Shown piece after piece: positions 12,064 to 23,997 of a DNA stretch of 64,000 bases. Numbering within the stretch: the stretch's first letter is position 1; every line of letters begins with the position of its first letter. The stretch spans positions 41,523 to 105,522 of the forward strand of contig JAKCWW010000395.1 of NCBI GenBank assembly GCA_026260175.1. The letters are read 5' to 3'. The position numbers were made by a program, and so were the translations under genes. Under the pieces are notes generated by a model that saw nothing but the letters and a program-made list of their open reading frames with translations, searched no databases and was not told the DNA's origin. This DNA is from Reticulitermes lucifugus. Taxonomy: Eukaryota; Arthropoda; Insecta; Blattodea; Rhinotermitidae.

Positions 12064-13668
12064 AGTGAATTTATCAATATTATGTAACGAGTTGGAAGTG
12101 AAAGTTTGTGTATATTAGACAGTTGCACGGAAGATGTGTAACATTGAATTACTAAAAGTAATCTACATTAAACGTAAAGATTATTTCATACCTGACAGAG
12201 AACACAGTGTGTGCTTTCATTAGAAGGGCGAACTGGTTTTTAGGAACGTAGTGTTTTTATTGTACGAGTTATATAGAACATATATAATAACACATTGTGG
12301 ATAAAATAGAGAGATAGTAACTATAACAGCAAGAGGTACATGCAGATATCCGAGGGCTTTAAAATGTTGATGAGAGAAATAAGGATTGTGTTCATGATCA
12401 CTACTCGTAGGTGCGTCTGCGTAACGATAAAAGTGAAGGTAATATTCATTAAACAGCATGACATATCTATATAGGGTAGTTGTGCAGTTTTTGAAGCTTC
12501 CGAACTAGTCACAGTAAGTGGTCGGCTTCATCCCCAATCACTTTGCTATTGTAAAGGAGCCGTCGGTGTCGATTGGATATGGTGTTCAGTCGTTCGCAGA
12601 ACCGGCCTTGACATGGTGGAGGACAGAAAAAATTTCGTCTCCGACTTTAACCGAACCCCGATTACCGATCGTCCGACCATTAACTGGTTGCAATAATACC
12701 TGAGCTACTCTTCGCCTCCCTGTACACATAAATCATTATCATCGTCATTGATGTCATTATCTTTACCACCAGATGTCAGCTATGGGAGTACACAGCTATG
12801 GAAAGTGTTAGCTTTTCAAAGCTCATTGGTAACTGTGTGTATAGCCTACTATAAAATAACACAGATATAAATTTTATCAACACATATTGCTTGTGGGTTT
12901 TATATAAGTCCAAAAATGAATGTAATCATTTTTCTATAAATCACTGAATGTTTGGTCTTTGTTAAAGCAACGTATGAGGTAGGAACTCAATATTTAGACG
13001 TTTCTTATATGAACTATAGGTTTCGGGGGGCTAAACCAAGGACTAAGCCTATCTCTGTTGAGAATATGTTTCCCACTGGTGGGCAATATATCACGTTTAC
13101 GACCTGATAGCTATCTCAGCACGTGTACGGCATAGCTACCTTGGCAACGATTGTTTAGTAATAATGCTGTATAGGATAAATAGCAGGATATCTAGAATAG
13201 AAATGTACAGACTCAGCTTTCCATATAACTTCATATACTTTCCACCGTATCAAATGTAGCCCATAGAAGATAGAACATTCTTATTTATAAATTCGATATC
13301 TTACAAAAAAAAAAGCAACCTAAACCTGAATTTCCAATAGTTGGCGTGTATAAAATAAGATTACAGTCTTTTGAGATATGGCGCCATTTAGCTTGACAGA
13401 GAGGTAGCAACAATTCGGAGTAAACTTCTTTTATCTTCAGGCAGAATCTACCAAATTACAGTGTTATAATCCAGAGGACACTGGTCTTAATATTTATCGC
13501 CGTAGGAATCCCCCTACCTAATAGCTCAGCAGAGCCGAAACCCACGTTTCTTAGTGTATAACACTGGTGAATAAAAAAGGTCTTGTTCTTGTGTATTGTA
13601 TATACGTGGTGTCAAGACGTGCGGATTGTTAAAGTATAAAAGCTGATGCATAAGCAATCTTATGATGA
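12064..13668. other. No gene recognised
   Basis: Short chance frames only. A weakly SINE B-like stretch at about 12520-12735 (ending GAGCTACTCTTCGCCTCCC) was seen but is too diverged to call. Confidence 0.4.
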
Positions 13669-13790
13669 TACAAGTCTCCTGGGGCGTGACGCTGTGTCAC
13701 TGGGCGAGCTTCTGACGTTTCGAAGGCATTATCATCCTTCGAAACGTCGGTAATTACCCAATGAGACAGCATCTCATCTAAGAACTTGCG
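13669..13790. repeat. Palindromic fold-back with 9-nt loop
   Basis: The centre is TGACGTTTCGAAGG, then CATTATCAT (13727-13735), then CCTTCGAAACGTC. The inner 13 pairs are perfect, and similarity of the arms continues outwards with mismatches through TGTGTCACTGGG versus CCCAATGAGACA to about 13669 and 13790. The CGAAAC next to a helix is reminiscent of the hammerhead-bearing fold-backs elsewhere here, but no CUGANGA core is present. Confidence 0.65.
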
Positions 13791-13974
13791 TCTTCAGCAA
13801 CACTGTTCTGAGAATCTCATGTCTCGCAGTTTTGCTTCTTTTGCGTGTGCAAGACGGAATCGTGAAACTGAAAGATATTGTGACACCTGAATCTGTCACA
13901 GCGATTATGACGGAAATAATAGTCTTCTCTGAGACCAGAATACACGGCGTTACATCTCGGGTGATAGTAAAGCT

Positions 13975-14267
13975 TGCTATCCCATTACAGACCTGGCCAG
14001 GCCCTTAGGGTTCCAGGAGGTTGAGGCTCCAGATATTAAGACAATCGGCACATAAAAGTGGAGAGGTTGTCAACATTACTCACCGGCCGCCCTTACCCCC
14101 CAGGAGATACCCCTGGTACTTATTAGAGGCTAAGTCCACCCCAGGACCATAGTGCGGCCGGAAGGATTAAGTCAATGAAAAATCCCAATGACACCTTCGG
14201 GAATCGAACCCGCGACCTTCCGGCTTGTAGTGCAGAGCCTCAACCAATTGCGCCACCGCGTGCCCCC
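13975..14267 (-). mobile_element. tRNA-headed SINE (family D)
   Basis: On the minus strand the head reads GGGGGCACGCGGTGGCGCAA, with A box TGGCGCAATTGG (plus-strand 14244-14255) and B box GGTTCGATTCC (plus-strand 14200-14210). These lie at the spacing expected of a tRNA, with a following TGTCATTGGG tail. Beyond the head a body of about 200 bases (CTTCCGGCCGCACTATGG, CCAGGGGTATCTCC) has no tRNA character. The cloverleaf is imperfect and sequence continues past the acceptor end, so this is a SINE rather than a tRNA gene. The 3' end is uncertain and no clear duplication was found. Confidence 0.6.
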
Positions 14268-15741
14268 AGTAGAATTCGTAGCATTTAAGTTCCAGATTTT
14301 TAAAAATTCATGTCGAAAGGTTTACTTGATTTTTTTACATTAATATGTATTTAATGTGGATATTAATCAACACACAATTCCGAGTTGAAAAAGAATCCTT
14401 TTAATATTTAGGGTTTCTTGAGTCATTGAAATTCCTATAATTAAACACAGTATCAAGTCTTGAGCTTTTCACAGGCGTGTGGGCCCATTACATTCTGTCG
14501 TATTTAAGCATAAATTATCCCATTCAATTTGCGTTTCTGTTTGTTCAGTGATGCTTTAATAAACAGCCCAATTCAGTTTTATTTACTACAGGCTTTATTT
14601 CAATCTGTGGTTCTGTGGCCGTGTGGCTAGATTCGGAGTGTGTAGGATTGTGTTGTAGAAATATCTTTGGGGGCTCAGGATCATTTCCAGTAAGGGATTT
14701 TGGTACCAGGTCCCTAGTTTATTATTATTCTGAGTCCAATACGGTGTTAAGTCAGCTTTCTGCACAGCGAAGCAGGAGAAGCCGGTTATTCGACACCCAT
14801 TTCCTCCTGTAATATGACCTGCCATAATTCAAAGTAAATCCTCAAAATATCGACAGTGATCTTCTATGCAGGCTTCGCATCTTGACAAAACGTGTCTTAG
14901 ACACGCGATGAAATTCTCTTGGAATTTCTTGCCGAATTTTTAACTCCGTGATGCTGAGGTTTCTGGGCATACATTTTACCTTTGTGGCCATAAAACAAAT
15001 GAAATGAAGAACTAAATGCATATAATTCAAATGAAATTATCGTGGCTTATAAATTCAAAATTTATTAAGAATGAACGATACATTGACTTCCAATTGATGT
15101 ATGAATACAATCCGACCTACATAATTTAATTTGACAGAGAAAAAGATGGAGAGATCAACGCCCATGAACACTGAACAAGACTACATTTCTTATATCCTAT
15201 TCATGTTGATAATAGTGATGTCTTTTAGTGTGCGATATGTATGAGAAACTGGTTTAAATCTGGTGATCGGAGGGGCCACAGTCCTTGTTTATCACACCTT
15301 CACTGAGCATTTCAGATAACACGTACTTTCGTATGCTGTGGAACGTACCACTGTCCTACATGAAATGTCCATACGTATTTTCATGTTCAGTCACTTTGCC
15401 GACATTTCTTTTACGACTTACTCCCTAAAAGTATAGCTTAACATTGTCCAATGATGTATTTTGAGTTTACATCAAAAGGCAGTAAAGTTCTATCGATGCG
15501 TAGAAGGCATCTACCGTTTGAAGGACTTTGTCTTTGTCTGCACCAGGTTTGGGTTTGTGGCGAGTTTACTGGGTGGAAGCGAGTAGCTCGCCAACCTCTG
15601 ATTTCAGTGTCCTAGAAATTATGCCAGAATGGAAACGCGATATTATCGATGTTGAACTTGAGGTTGTGCTGTCACAGCATTAACTGTTAATGGTGATAAT
15701 AAGAAAAATCAATAACATCGATGTCGGTAGTAATAATCATA
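14268..15741. other. No gene recognised
   Basis: Chance frames only. A possible, very decayed tRNA-like head lies near 14615-14700, but the boxes are too weak to annotate. Confidence 0.4.
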
Positions 15742-15823
15742 TACAGGGCATAAACAACAGAATGGTGCGGTTTCAACAGTGAATACTGTTGAAACCGCAC
15801 CATTCTTTTGTGTATGCTCTGTA
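15742..15823. mobile_element. 82-bp hairpin MITE, copy 1
   Basis: Two 39-base arms (15742-15780 and 15785-15823) are reverse complements with three mismatches, separated by the 4-nt loop GAAT. The ends are TACAGGGCAT and its counterpart ATGCTCTGTA. The core AGAATGGTGCGGTTTCAA is shared with the copy at 33936. It is flanked by TA-rich sequence, consistent with a TA target. It is too short to encode anything. A transcript would form a nearly perfect 39-bp hairpin. Confidence 0.85.
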
Positions 15824-16149
15824 TATATTAACACGGAAACGTCTGTTTGCGACATCATTATCTACTGAACTACCGAAAGAATCTTTTCAAGATAGACATT
15901 TTTGGAATGCTTATGATTGGGAATTCACGGCAATCTCCTTTATTTTCATTAATTTATTTTTAAAAAACTTTTTAACAAGAAAGAGAACGATAAAAATTAA
16001 TAATGCTAACTCTACTGGAAGCCATTGGAATTACATGAAGTATGTTAGACTCGTTTGGCCTCCCGCGGTAACAGAACAAACACTGTACTCGTATAGCAGC
16101 GGATTGTATTGGCTTTATAGAATTACCATTCTACCCAGGATTCAGTTGT

Positions 16150-16416
16150 GTCTATCAGATCCTACCGTTCCTTTCATACTGTGCAGAAGACTAATTTCGA
16201 TCAAAATCGCGTTTGCTATGACAATCAAGAAGGCTCAAAGGCAGACGCTTAAACGCGTTGGATTATATCCACCATCTCCTGTTTTTCCCCATGGCCAGCT
16301 GTTTGTGGCATTTTCCCCAAACCCCTTCATCTGACAATATCACTGTTGCAGTTGTTGAAGTGCATCGACAACGTATAGAAAGTGACAGATTGATTACAAC
16401 AAACATTGTGTATTGA
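16150..16416 (+). pseudogene. Helitron (PIF1-like) helicase C-terminus, decayed
   Basis: The frame containing SDPTVPFILCRRLISIKIAF, then AMTIKKAQRQTLKRVGLY, then HGQLFVAFS matches the last helicase motifs of Helitron Rep/helicase proteins. There motif V reads AFAMTINKSQGQT and motif VI reads HGQLYVALSR. In this copy the GQ of motif V is RQ and the SR of motif VI is replaced, so it would not be active. After a frameshift near 16320 the end continues as SDNITVAVVEVHRQ…TTNIVY with a stop at 16414-16416, matching the usual protein end. The open frame upstream (from 15789) starts inside the neighbouring hairpin MITE and its first part matches nothing I recognise. No Helitron CTRR end was identified. 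Confidence 0.7.
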
Positions 16417-16494
16417 AAAGTGATTTAGAGTTTCAAATATATAAATAAATCTTTGTTGTTTAAATGTCTTATTGTTTCTATGTGCGAATTATTC

Positions 16495-16612
16495 GCACGG
16501 TTACAACTAATAATAAGGTATACTTATTATTATACTAATAATAATATACTTATTATAGTTAATTTAATAAGTTTACTTATTATTATACTTATTATTAAAA
16601 TAAGGTATTATT
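16495..16612. repeat. AT-rich TTATTA-type microsatellite, partly palindromic
   Basis: Alternating TTATTATAC and AATAATAAT blocks can fold on themselves. It lies immediately downstream of the Helitron remnant. Confidence 0.6.
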
Positions 16613-19052
16613 TTAGCACGGTTAGTATTTATTGATAGATTGCTAGACAGTCAGCCAATTAACTACATGTTTGGGCTCCAGTGAGTCATCATCGGTTTCA
16701 ACAAGTTAGATTGAGAACACATTTCTACGTTGGCTGTTTTTAATTGTATTGTTAACGCTATACATATTGAGATAATTCTTATTGTAATTGTTCTCAATTT
16801 AAAGTACAGACAGCAAAGCAGTGTGCCCTGTTCAGTGTGTTAGTCCTATAGTCCAGATGATTTTCTTACAGTATTGTGTTGTAGAAAGTCTTCCAACAAG
16901 TCTTCAAATGTACACTGCTTAAGAAATGGCCATGTTTTACAAATGCATCTACACTAGATGGAATGAGAATTGTGAGAATTTTGTCCGCTGCAGGCGAAAT
17001 AAACGCCGTGGCTAGATGTCGCATGCAGACGTGTCTGTCTTCAGCTGCGTAAAGTCAGAGCACCCACAGCAATCTAATAACAAATGACAAGGGTTATTGC
17101 AACAGTGTGCTTCTTATTCTCATTCTCCTTTCTCAGTCTCTGCTATTGCCTTACTGAAGATTTCTCAACTTTCTGTCCCTGCTACCATCGTACGCTTCCA
17201 TTCTCTCTTCAACAGGCAGACTGCAGGCCGAGAGACGATAGATGAATGCATCATGAGGTAAATTTAGTTCCATCAGTTGGCCATACATGGAGCGGGTACA
17301 GTGTTTTTATACCCGTATGAGGGATATGTAGCCAGCTTGGATGCTTTCGGAATGGATTGCATGTAATTTTGTGTTTCATCTTGTTGAAGCTACAAGATCT
17401 AGTCTAAGACGCCAGCTGTTTGACTACGTCTTCTACTTCCCCTCTTTTCTCCATCCTTTTTTTTTTCTTAACGTTTTCTTCCCTTGTTCCTTCGTGAAGC
17501 AACACCAGCCAGGGAAACAATTGAAATACGTGTGTCTTCTGCTCCACACAATTTTCCTTATACTTCGTTTCCTTGTTTTCAGCTTGATTTTTATTCTTAC
17601 TATACCATCGATTTTAGTTTGTTCGCTTCGTCTATGCAGCTTTATCCGAAGAAGGAATAAAGGTTTATTGGAGTTCTTACAGGCTTCTGTTCCTGGTGCA
17701 GGAAGAGCAAATCATTCGTTTTGAACTTGGCCATAATCTCTGCCGGTGCCGTAGAAATAAAATCAATTCCTTCGTAGCTTCACGCTGAAAAATGTATTAT
17801 ATTGCATCTGTACGTGGTGAGATTTTTTAAACATAGAAGAGATGCTTTTAAAACTGAAAGCCAGCTCAAGCGTTCTTATAAGATATTTGAATTCATATTT
17901 GGAAAAAGGAAAGACATGCAAGAAAAATTGGATTTTGCAAGGTACTGTTGTATGTAACAATCGTAAAATTGGACCTTGTAGTTTGTGGCTCAGGAAGCCA
18001 GATTCTTTCGTAGTGAAAAAAATTGTAGCCAACGTTATTTATTTGAGTGAATGGCACGCTTGTCTTATAATGATGTGAATTAAGGACAGTCGATATTACA
18101 AAAAACTAAGAACTATAAAATTTGCCTATCGTTGCACACGTTTTTAGGCGTCACCATCTCGTTTTCCGTAAAGTCCAACTGTAGAATTAACTGTCGACTT
18201 AATGAAGCACCGTGGTTACTAAATATACCACTTTCTTTCATATAAAAGATTTTATATTTACAAAACAGCGATTATTCCCCCTAAACGACTTTAACTGTTG
18301 AACCTTTGCAATGGAGATGCGGTGTGATCACTGTGAGTTGGTATCTGACGTTTTACATAGTATATACAAGAACTTAAGGCATCAAAGAACAGTGAAGCCA
18401 CTTTCGATATTGTGTACCCTCTTGACGATGTTGTTAGAGAAGGATTAAGCCGTTTATTCTATGCAGTAGTGTAAGACTCATTTTGTAATGTAAAAGATCG
18501 CAGCTTTATTGTCTCAGCTACAGGAAGCTGATTTTATGAAACTTATAATGTGCCGGCTTATAGAATCACTTTATATATTTGCTGTATAAAGTGGATGTAA
18601 GCAAAGTGTTATTAGTAGTAAAGTTTCGTCTTTTGATAAACTTTTGAAGTCTATGTTTCTAAATATTAATAACAGACAGGAAGTAATCTTCGGTAAACGG
18701 AAGCTAATTCAAACTTCTCTAATACATTGTCAATGGCCACTTCTTCTGAAATGCTAAGACTGTAGTTAATTGCTCTCGTCTTCGCCGTAAAGGCAAGCTT
18801 CACATTTTGCTTTAGAAGCATGGTAGTTCTTGTTAGGTTGTCCTCACTAGGATTAGACATTTGGAGCTTAGCATTAAAATATCTTCCTCCTGGTTAGTGT
18901 AAAATAGTTTTGCATTTCTCCCTGTGGTTCTCACAATAAATGCCGATTATATTGCTCGACGGCCCGCAGTAACGTCCGAAAACTGCAAATACCTAATACA
19001 ACCCAGGTGCCGTCGCTCTAGTACTGACGCATCCTGATGTGTTAGTAACAGG
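16613..19052. other. No gene recognised
   Basis: The longest frame (17341-17724, 127 codons) is a Phe/Leu-rich chance frame over a T-rich stretch with no recognised similarity. No repeats were recognised. Confidence 0.4.
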
Positions 19053-19292
19053 TAGATTTTTGTGGTGGACAAAGTGGCACTGAGATAGGTTTTTCCCCGA
19101 TTACTTCGGTTTTCCCCTGTCAGTTTCATTTCACCGGTGCTCCATTACTTGGGGGGAGAAAACAAAGCAACTGATCATCTTTCTCTTTATCTTCATCACG
19201 GAGTTGCACAATAGGCCTTAAGGCTGGGGTGCGTCCGTAGCTTCTGCTGCTGGGCCCTTCCCTCCCCCCCCCTCAAAAAAAATAAAAATAAA
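19053..19292 (+). mobile_element. SINE family A, 5'-truncated
   Basis: Begins at TTTGTGGTGGACAAAG, continues through CCCGATTACTTCGGTTTTCC, CACCGGTGCTCCATTACTTG and GCACAATAGGCCTTAAGGCT, and ends in a C- and A-rich tail. The tRNA-like head is missing. Relative to the full copy at 49491 the tail has expanded C and A runs. Confidence 0.75.
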
Positions 19293-20313
19293 TTTAGGAT
19301 AATTTGGAGTTTCCATTTTTTCTTGACTTCATTATAGCACTAAATATGAGTCTGTACTCAATATATGTGACACGGGGAAATCCATAGTTCTACAAAATAC
19401 AAGGTGTTTGTGCCGACCAAGAGCTATCTGGAGACACACACAGTAAAAACGCCATAGGACCTCAACAGAATACTCGCGGCTACACGTAACACGGAGAATG
19501 GTCAACACAACGATCAATGTCTAGCACTAAGCGGGTACCCTGCATAAGATTTTCCGTGATTTTTTCGGTTCTAAGGCAAATGCAAGGGTAGAAACGGGAA
19601 ACGACCCAATTCTCCCACGACAGAGGACCTCACCTCAAATGATTCCTCCCGAGGTCACAGAGGCCGTCAAGAAATACGACACCCTTCCTGGGTTCAATAT
19701 CCAGACACGTATCCAAGCAGAGTTTTCTTTCAAGAGGGCTGATGTAGATGAGAAGTGTCGGAGGTGAAGTGTTGGGAAATGGACTGTTTGATTACGAATC
19801 AGAGGGAAAAGTTGACTGTTCCTGTCTTAGGGCTTAATTTTATTAATTTTGGGTTGGTTGACTTATGTGCCACATATGTTTCTAACATTGGAAGGCCTGC
19901 ATGATGAACACTGAACTAAACTGAGTACCCGAAGGACATGAGAAAAGCAACATGTAGCTGACGACATACAAGTATGACAGACATGTATGGTACGCTGTTG
20001 ATCGATGAGCCGCCAACCAAAATCGAAACCTATGGAAGTTATATTTAAAATGTCATGAGATTTCACGGTTTAGAAACCTCACGAAGGTGACCCAGTTACG
20101 TTCGGTTGGCAGGCTATAATGCCGACTAATTTTACCGTTCCTACATTCATGCCACCTGAACTGTTGTCACTCATGCAAAAGCATAGAAAAGAAACAAACG
20201 TGTGTGAAAGCAAATATTTTTAAAGTACTGTAACAGCAGTAAGAGCGACTGCAGTTGGGTTAGGCCTAGGGCTACAGCATTAAGGTCAGGGGTTGTATGG
20301 AGGTCAGTTAGGT

Positions 20314-20888
20314 CTGAAACACCTCCTTCATACCGAAATCGGCGTCGGTACTACGTATGGGAAAGCAAACAAGCTGCGAGCTTTAAAATCGTACACACAA
20401 CATCCCCTCTCTTGACCTTATGGGGCTGTCTGGCAATTGAACTTCTACTTGGAGCATCTTCCGAATAGTTCTGATTTTGCCCCTCGGATTATCTCGTCTT
20501 TGGTCCATTCAGAAGCGGTTTAAGTGGAAGCCACTTTACCAGTAATCAACAAGCGATAGAAGCGGTGCATGCATGGCTTGTCGGCCTACCAAAAACATCT
20601 CTTTTTGAGGCCATACAGGAACCAGTGGCACTGTGGATTAAGTGCCTTGACAATAAGCCTGATTATGTGGACAAATAACGCTACTGTACAGTTTTGAATA
20701 GTGCTGAATTATTTTAAAACAGTACATTTTTTATAATTTCCGACTCATCAACATACAACGAATCGGCATTTATGAAAACGAAAGGAAGAAATGTTTAAAA
20801 GGCTCTGATCTTACAAGCCAGCCCTCGCTGGTTGCCTGCTTTCCCACCCGCAGTACAGATGCCGATTTCGGTATGAAGGAGACATTTC
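20314..20888. repeat. Inverted repeat flanking a mariner remnant
   Basis: Left arm 20314-20381 and right arm 20822-20888 are reverse complements. They share the perfect 20-mer TCCTTCATACCGAAATCGGC, followed by a similar TGGGAAAGCA and GCGAG stretch with mismatches. The roughly 440 bases between them contain the mariner C-terminal remnant. The arms could be two opposite copies of an unknown repeat or the arms of a larger fold-back. Confidence 0.6.
20449..20683 (+). pseudogene. Mariner-family transposase C-terminus, decayed
   Basis: After a frameshift near the APSD motif the frame reads DYLVFGPFRSGLSG, then HFTSNQQAIEAVHAWL, then EPVALWIKCLDNKPDYVDK and a stop. This matches the end of Tc1/mariner transposases, where SDYHLFGPL carries the last catalytic Asp and the protein ends near WxKCVEKxGDYVEK. 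The N-terminal two thirds are missing. It differs enough from the mariner at 38850 to be a separate lineage. Confidence 0.65.
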
Positions 20889-23583
20889 CAACCGCATGTC
20901 TCCTGTCTAAAATTGCCCCCCCCCTGGACTCCCCTACATTCCATGAAAGTTTGTAGCAGGACAGGCAGTGTACCTTTAAACGTAATATTGAGGCGCATTC
21001 GTGTAACCAATGTTGCCGTAGAAAAGCAGTAAGCATTACATATTCCGAGTGTGTGTCTATAGCCTTAGTTATCCAGCACGCAAAGCGCATGCGCCGTTTT
21101 ATATTGCCATCTATGGCCTGTCTGTCTCTATCATGTTTTTCCACATTATCTCATAAAGGTACGACTTTAGGAAAATGTTATTGATAATAAAACTTGTTTT
21201 TTGATTTTCTCTACAAATTTGTCTGAAACATTTCTCATTCTAAGATGAAATAAGCGAGATATAAATGGACTTAGATCTTCACATAAAGTACCCGTTATTC
21301 TTGTCAGATTTTAAAGAAACTTGAATTTTCTCGGCAGGTTGTCCAAAATACTCCAATATATATTTTCATAAAAATCCGTCCAGTTGGAGCCAATTTCCAT
21401 GCGGACGGACGGACGGACAGACAGACAGACAAACATGAAGCTAATAGTCGCTATTCGCAATTTTGCGAACGCGACTAAAAACTATTCAGTTACACTGTGT
21501 ATAAAAGTTTAATTATCACAGCAAGTAGGCCTACATTCCGTCTCAAGTCCGAACATCAGTCGGCTAATGGTGTTTAGGAAAGTAATCTGTGTTTATTGTG
21601 AGAGTTATACAACACACTTGTGGACACTGCAAAGGATATGCAATAATGATTTGCTTTATATATTTTAATCTGGGTATGTAAAATAATGTTCCCTATAACC
21701 CACCTGGCGTTCCAGTGAAAAAAGGGGTGTTCCATGTGATAAAATCAGTAGGTAAAGCATGATATAGACTGCAGAATAAAGTGAGGCAATAGCTTCTAAG
21801 TAGCATACTACATCCGACAGCGTCTGTTGCTCACACTCCATTTCCCCAAACGAACGTATGTTTGCATTTCCCTGCACCAAAGGGACGCAACTCTTCTACG
21901 TTTTATCTTTCTATTACTCTTTTCTCTAGTATTTATGTGACCTGAGTTCTTGGGACATCGTTTTACACTCGGCCGGTATTCGGCATGAGGCGTGAAAATG
22001 GAAATATTCTTGTCTTCTTTCCTTCTTACTCCTTCTCCTAACGCTGTATAGTTTTTGAAACCCATTACACGACAGATGTAACTTGTCCAGATCTGGGACG
22101 GAATTCCCACTCCAGCTGTTACTACTTTTCTTGTTCGTGCCTCTCTCTTTTGTCGTTTTCTGCATGGCTTCTTATGTTAGTTTACAACACTAGTAAGAAA
22201 ATTAGAAAACCAGAAACGCAACAAGACACAATGTCATTACGAGTAACTTATTTACAGAATTTACCGGTTAAGTGAAGTGTCTTTGAGGTCTTACTTCAAG
22301 TCTGATTTATTTACTCATTAGGCAGCCGCAAGGCAACTAGTTTTTTCCTCTTGAATTACGAATCAAACATGTGACGTTTAATATTAAAAAAATTGTACAA
22401 TTCTTATATTATGTAACCTACCAGAAACAAAGTATAAAATATGCGCATAGTGTAATAATTCTGGAGAATTCTCTGATTTGTATTTAATTATCTCGAAAGC
22501 CTTAAGGCGTATATAAAAAAAACTAAATGGATGTACAAAGTGTCCGATTTTTTCTACACTTTTATTTCAACATAATTTTCTGTCCGACAAATTAATTGTT
22601 TAATGAATCAAGTTTTTAATGCTTGCAGCAATGCATGTTAGTCGTAATTTAAATAAGCGGTACGTTTTTTATCTTAACCAAAATTGAAATTTGTAGCTGG
22701 AAGTTATTGAAACTCCGCAGTGTAAAAGTTTGTAAAAATTCATTCATCTCCTCGATTTGTTATGTGCGGAAGACCATCGCACGACCAGGAATGGCGAAGT
22801 TAATAAGCGCATTTTTGAAAATTTTTATTACCAATTGCCATAAATGTAAAATATCGAATCTCGTGCCACTTTTTAAACACTTCCATCCACTATTCATGGT
22901 AAAGATCAATTCTTTTTGTGTTTTAGGTACTTCCGAGGTATGCTATTATGTGCTATTAGATCTTCTATAGTATATGCTAACAGCGAAACACATGGATAAA
23001 GAGCAGTGTTTCCCAACCAGAATTCCGTGGAACATCGTGAGGGTTTCCACGAGAAGTCTTGGAATAAATACATAAAAGCTTTAAAATACAGCGAAAAATT
23101 CAAAATATACCTCCAAATGTCGCTGGAAGTTTTGTCCGGCAATTGGCAGTACTGGAGTAATTTCCGTTCGCAACGTACTGCCTCTTTTTTCCTGGCGTGT
23201 GAACGCTTTCATAGGTAGGGTTACCTCGGGAAATGAAAAATTTATTTCAGGGGTTCCTCCATGGAATAAAGGTTGTGAAACATTGATACTCATATAGAAC
23301 ATTAGTTAGCCACCCTCTGTAATAACTTTATGAGACTGTAAATGGTGGAATGCAATAAACGTTGCTAATTTACATGCAGTAGTGGCAGCTTCTTCTGCAG
23401 GAACCTCCATCCTATATACGTAGGCCATTCATGACGCTGCAATTAAGCACAGGAAAAAATGTAACTTTAGCAACACAACTTGCTTGAAACTTTATGTTAT
23501 GCCATTTAACTCAGATTACCTAAACCCCAGTAGTACTGTATTTCAGTCTTTATGTGAATTGGGGAAAGTAACCAGTAAGCAAC
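20889..23583. other. No gene recognised; one tetranucleotide repeat
   Basis: A GGAC run passing into AGAC lies at 21404-21432, just after CCGTCCAGTTGGAGCC. Sequences of this type often end repeated elements, but no second copy is in the window. The overlapping minus-strand frames at 21808-22165 gave no recognisable product. Confidence 0.45.
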
Positions 23584-23846
23584 GGCCGTGCCATGGCTCA
23601 GGCGGTTAGTCGCCGGCCTCTCACCGCGGATGCCCGGGTTCGATCCCGGGTCAGTCCATATGGGATTTGTGGTGGACAAATTGGCACTGGGACAGGTTTA
23701 TCCCCGAGTATTTCGGTTTTCCCCAGTCAGTTTCATTCCATTCAACGAAAAACACTATCATCTTCATCACAGGGTTGCACCATAAGCCTCAAGGCTGCGG
23801 TGCTTTCGTAGCATCTGCTGTGGGGCCCTTCACCACAAAAAACAAC
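23584..23846 (+). mobile_element. SINE family A, full length
   Basis: The head starts GGCCGTGCCATGGCTCAGGC, with A box TGGCTCAGGCGG and B box GGTTCGATCCC, followed by the body GGTGGACAAATTGGCACTGG, CCCCGAGTATTTCGG and the tail GGCCCTTCACCAC with an A run. It carries the long tail variant with GTAGCATCTGCTG. RNA polymerase III promoter boxes are intact by eye. No convincing duplication was seen at its ends. Confidence 0.85.
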
Positions 23847-23997
23847 AGTATGGTAGATCTGAGATAACAACAGATCTGCTGAAACCAGACAGTTCTGCCA
23901 TCTAGACGGTGGGAACGACAGTCTTCAGACTTAACTGAACCAAATTAACTTCCGTAACGCACGCCTCGATGAAATGATTGCGCTTGTGTTTAATTCT

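Noticed and set aside
12520-12735. SINE B-like copy
   Set aside because: Only the last 25 bases resemble family B; the remainder does not align by eye.
14200-14267. A tRNA gene on the minus strand
   Set aside because: A and B boxes are present, but the cloverleaf is imperfect and a SINE body follows directly.
14585-14825. tRNA-headed SINE
   Set aside because: Box-like stretches are too weak, and no copy or duplication supports it.
15789-16150. N-terminal half of a 181-codon frame
   Set aside because: It begins inside the right arm of a hairpin MITE and matches nothing; only the C-terminal part is recognisable as a helicase.
17341-17724. Membrane protein gene
   Set aside because: The Phe/Leu-rich frame results from T-rich DNA; no start context, family or flanking exons are seen.
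23584-23660. A tRNA gene within the SINE A head
   Set aside because: The same head occurs in four dispersed copies with a common non-tRNA body, so it is a SINE.
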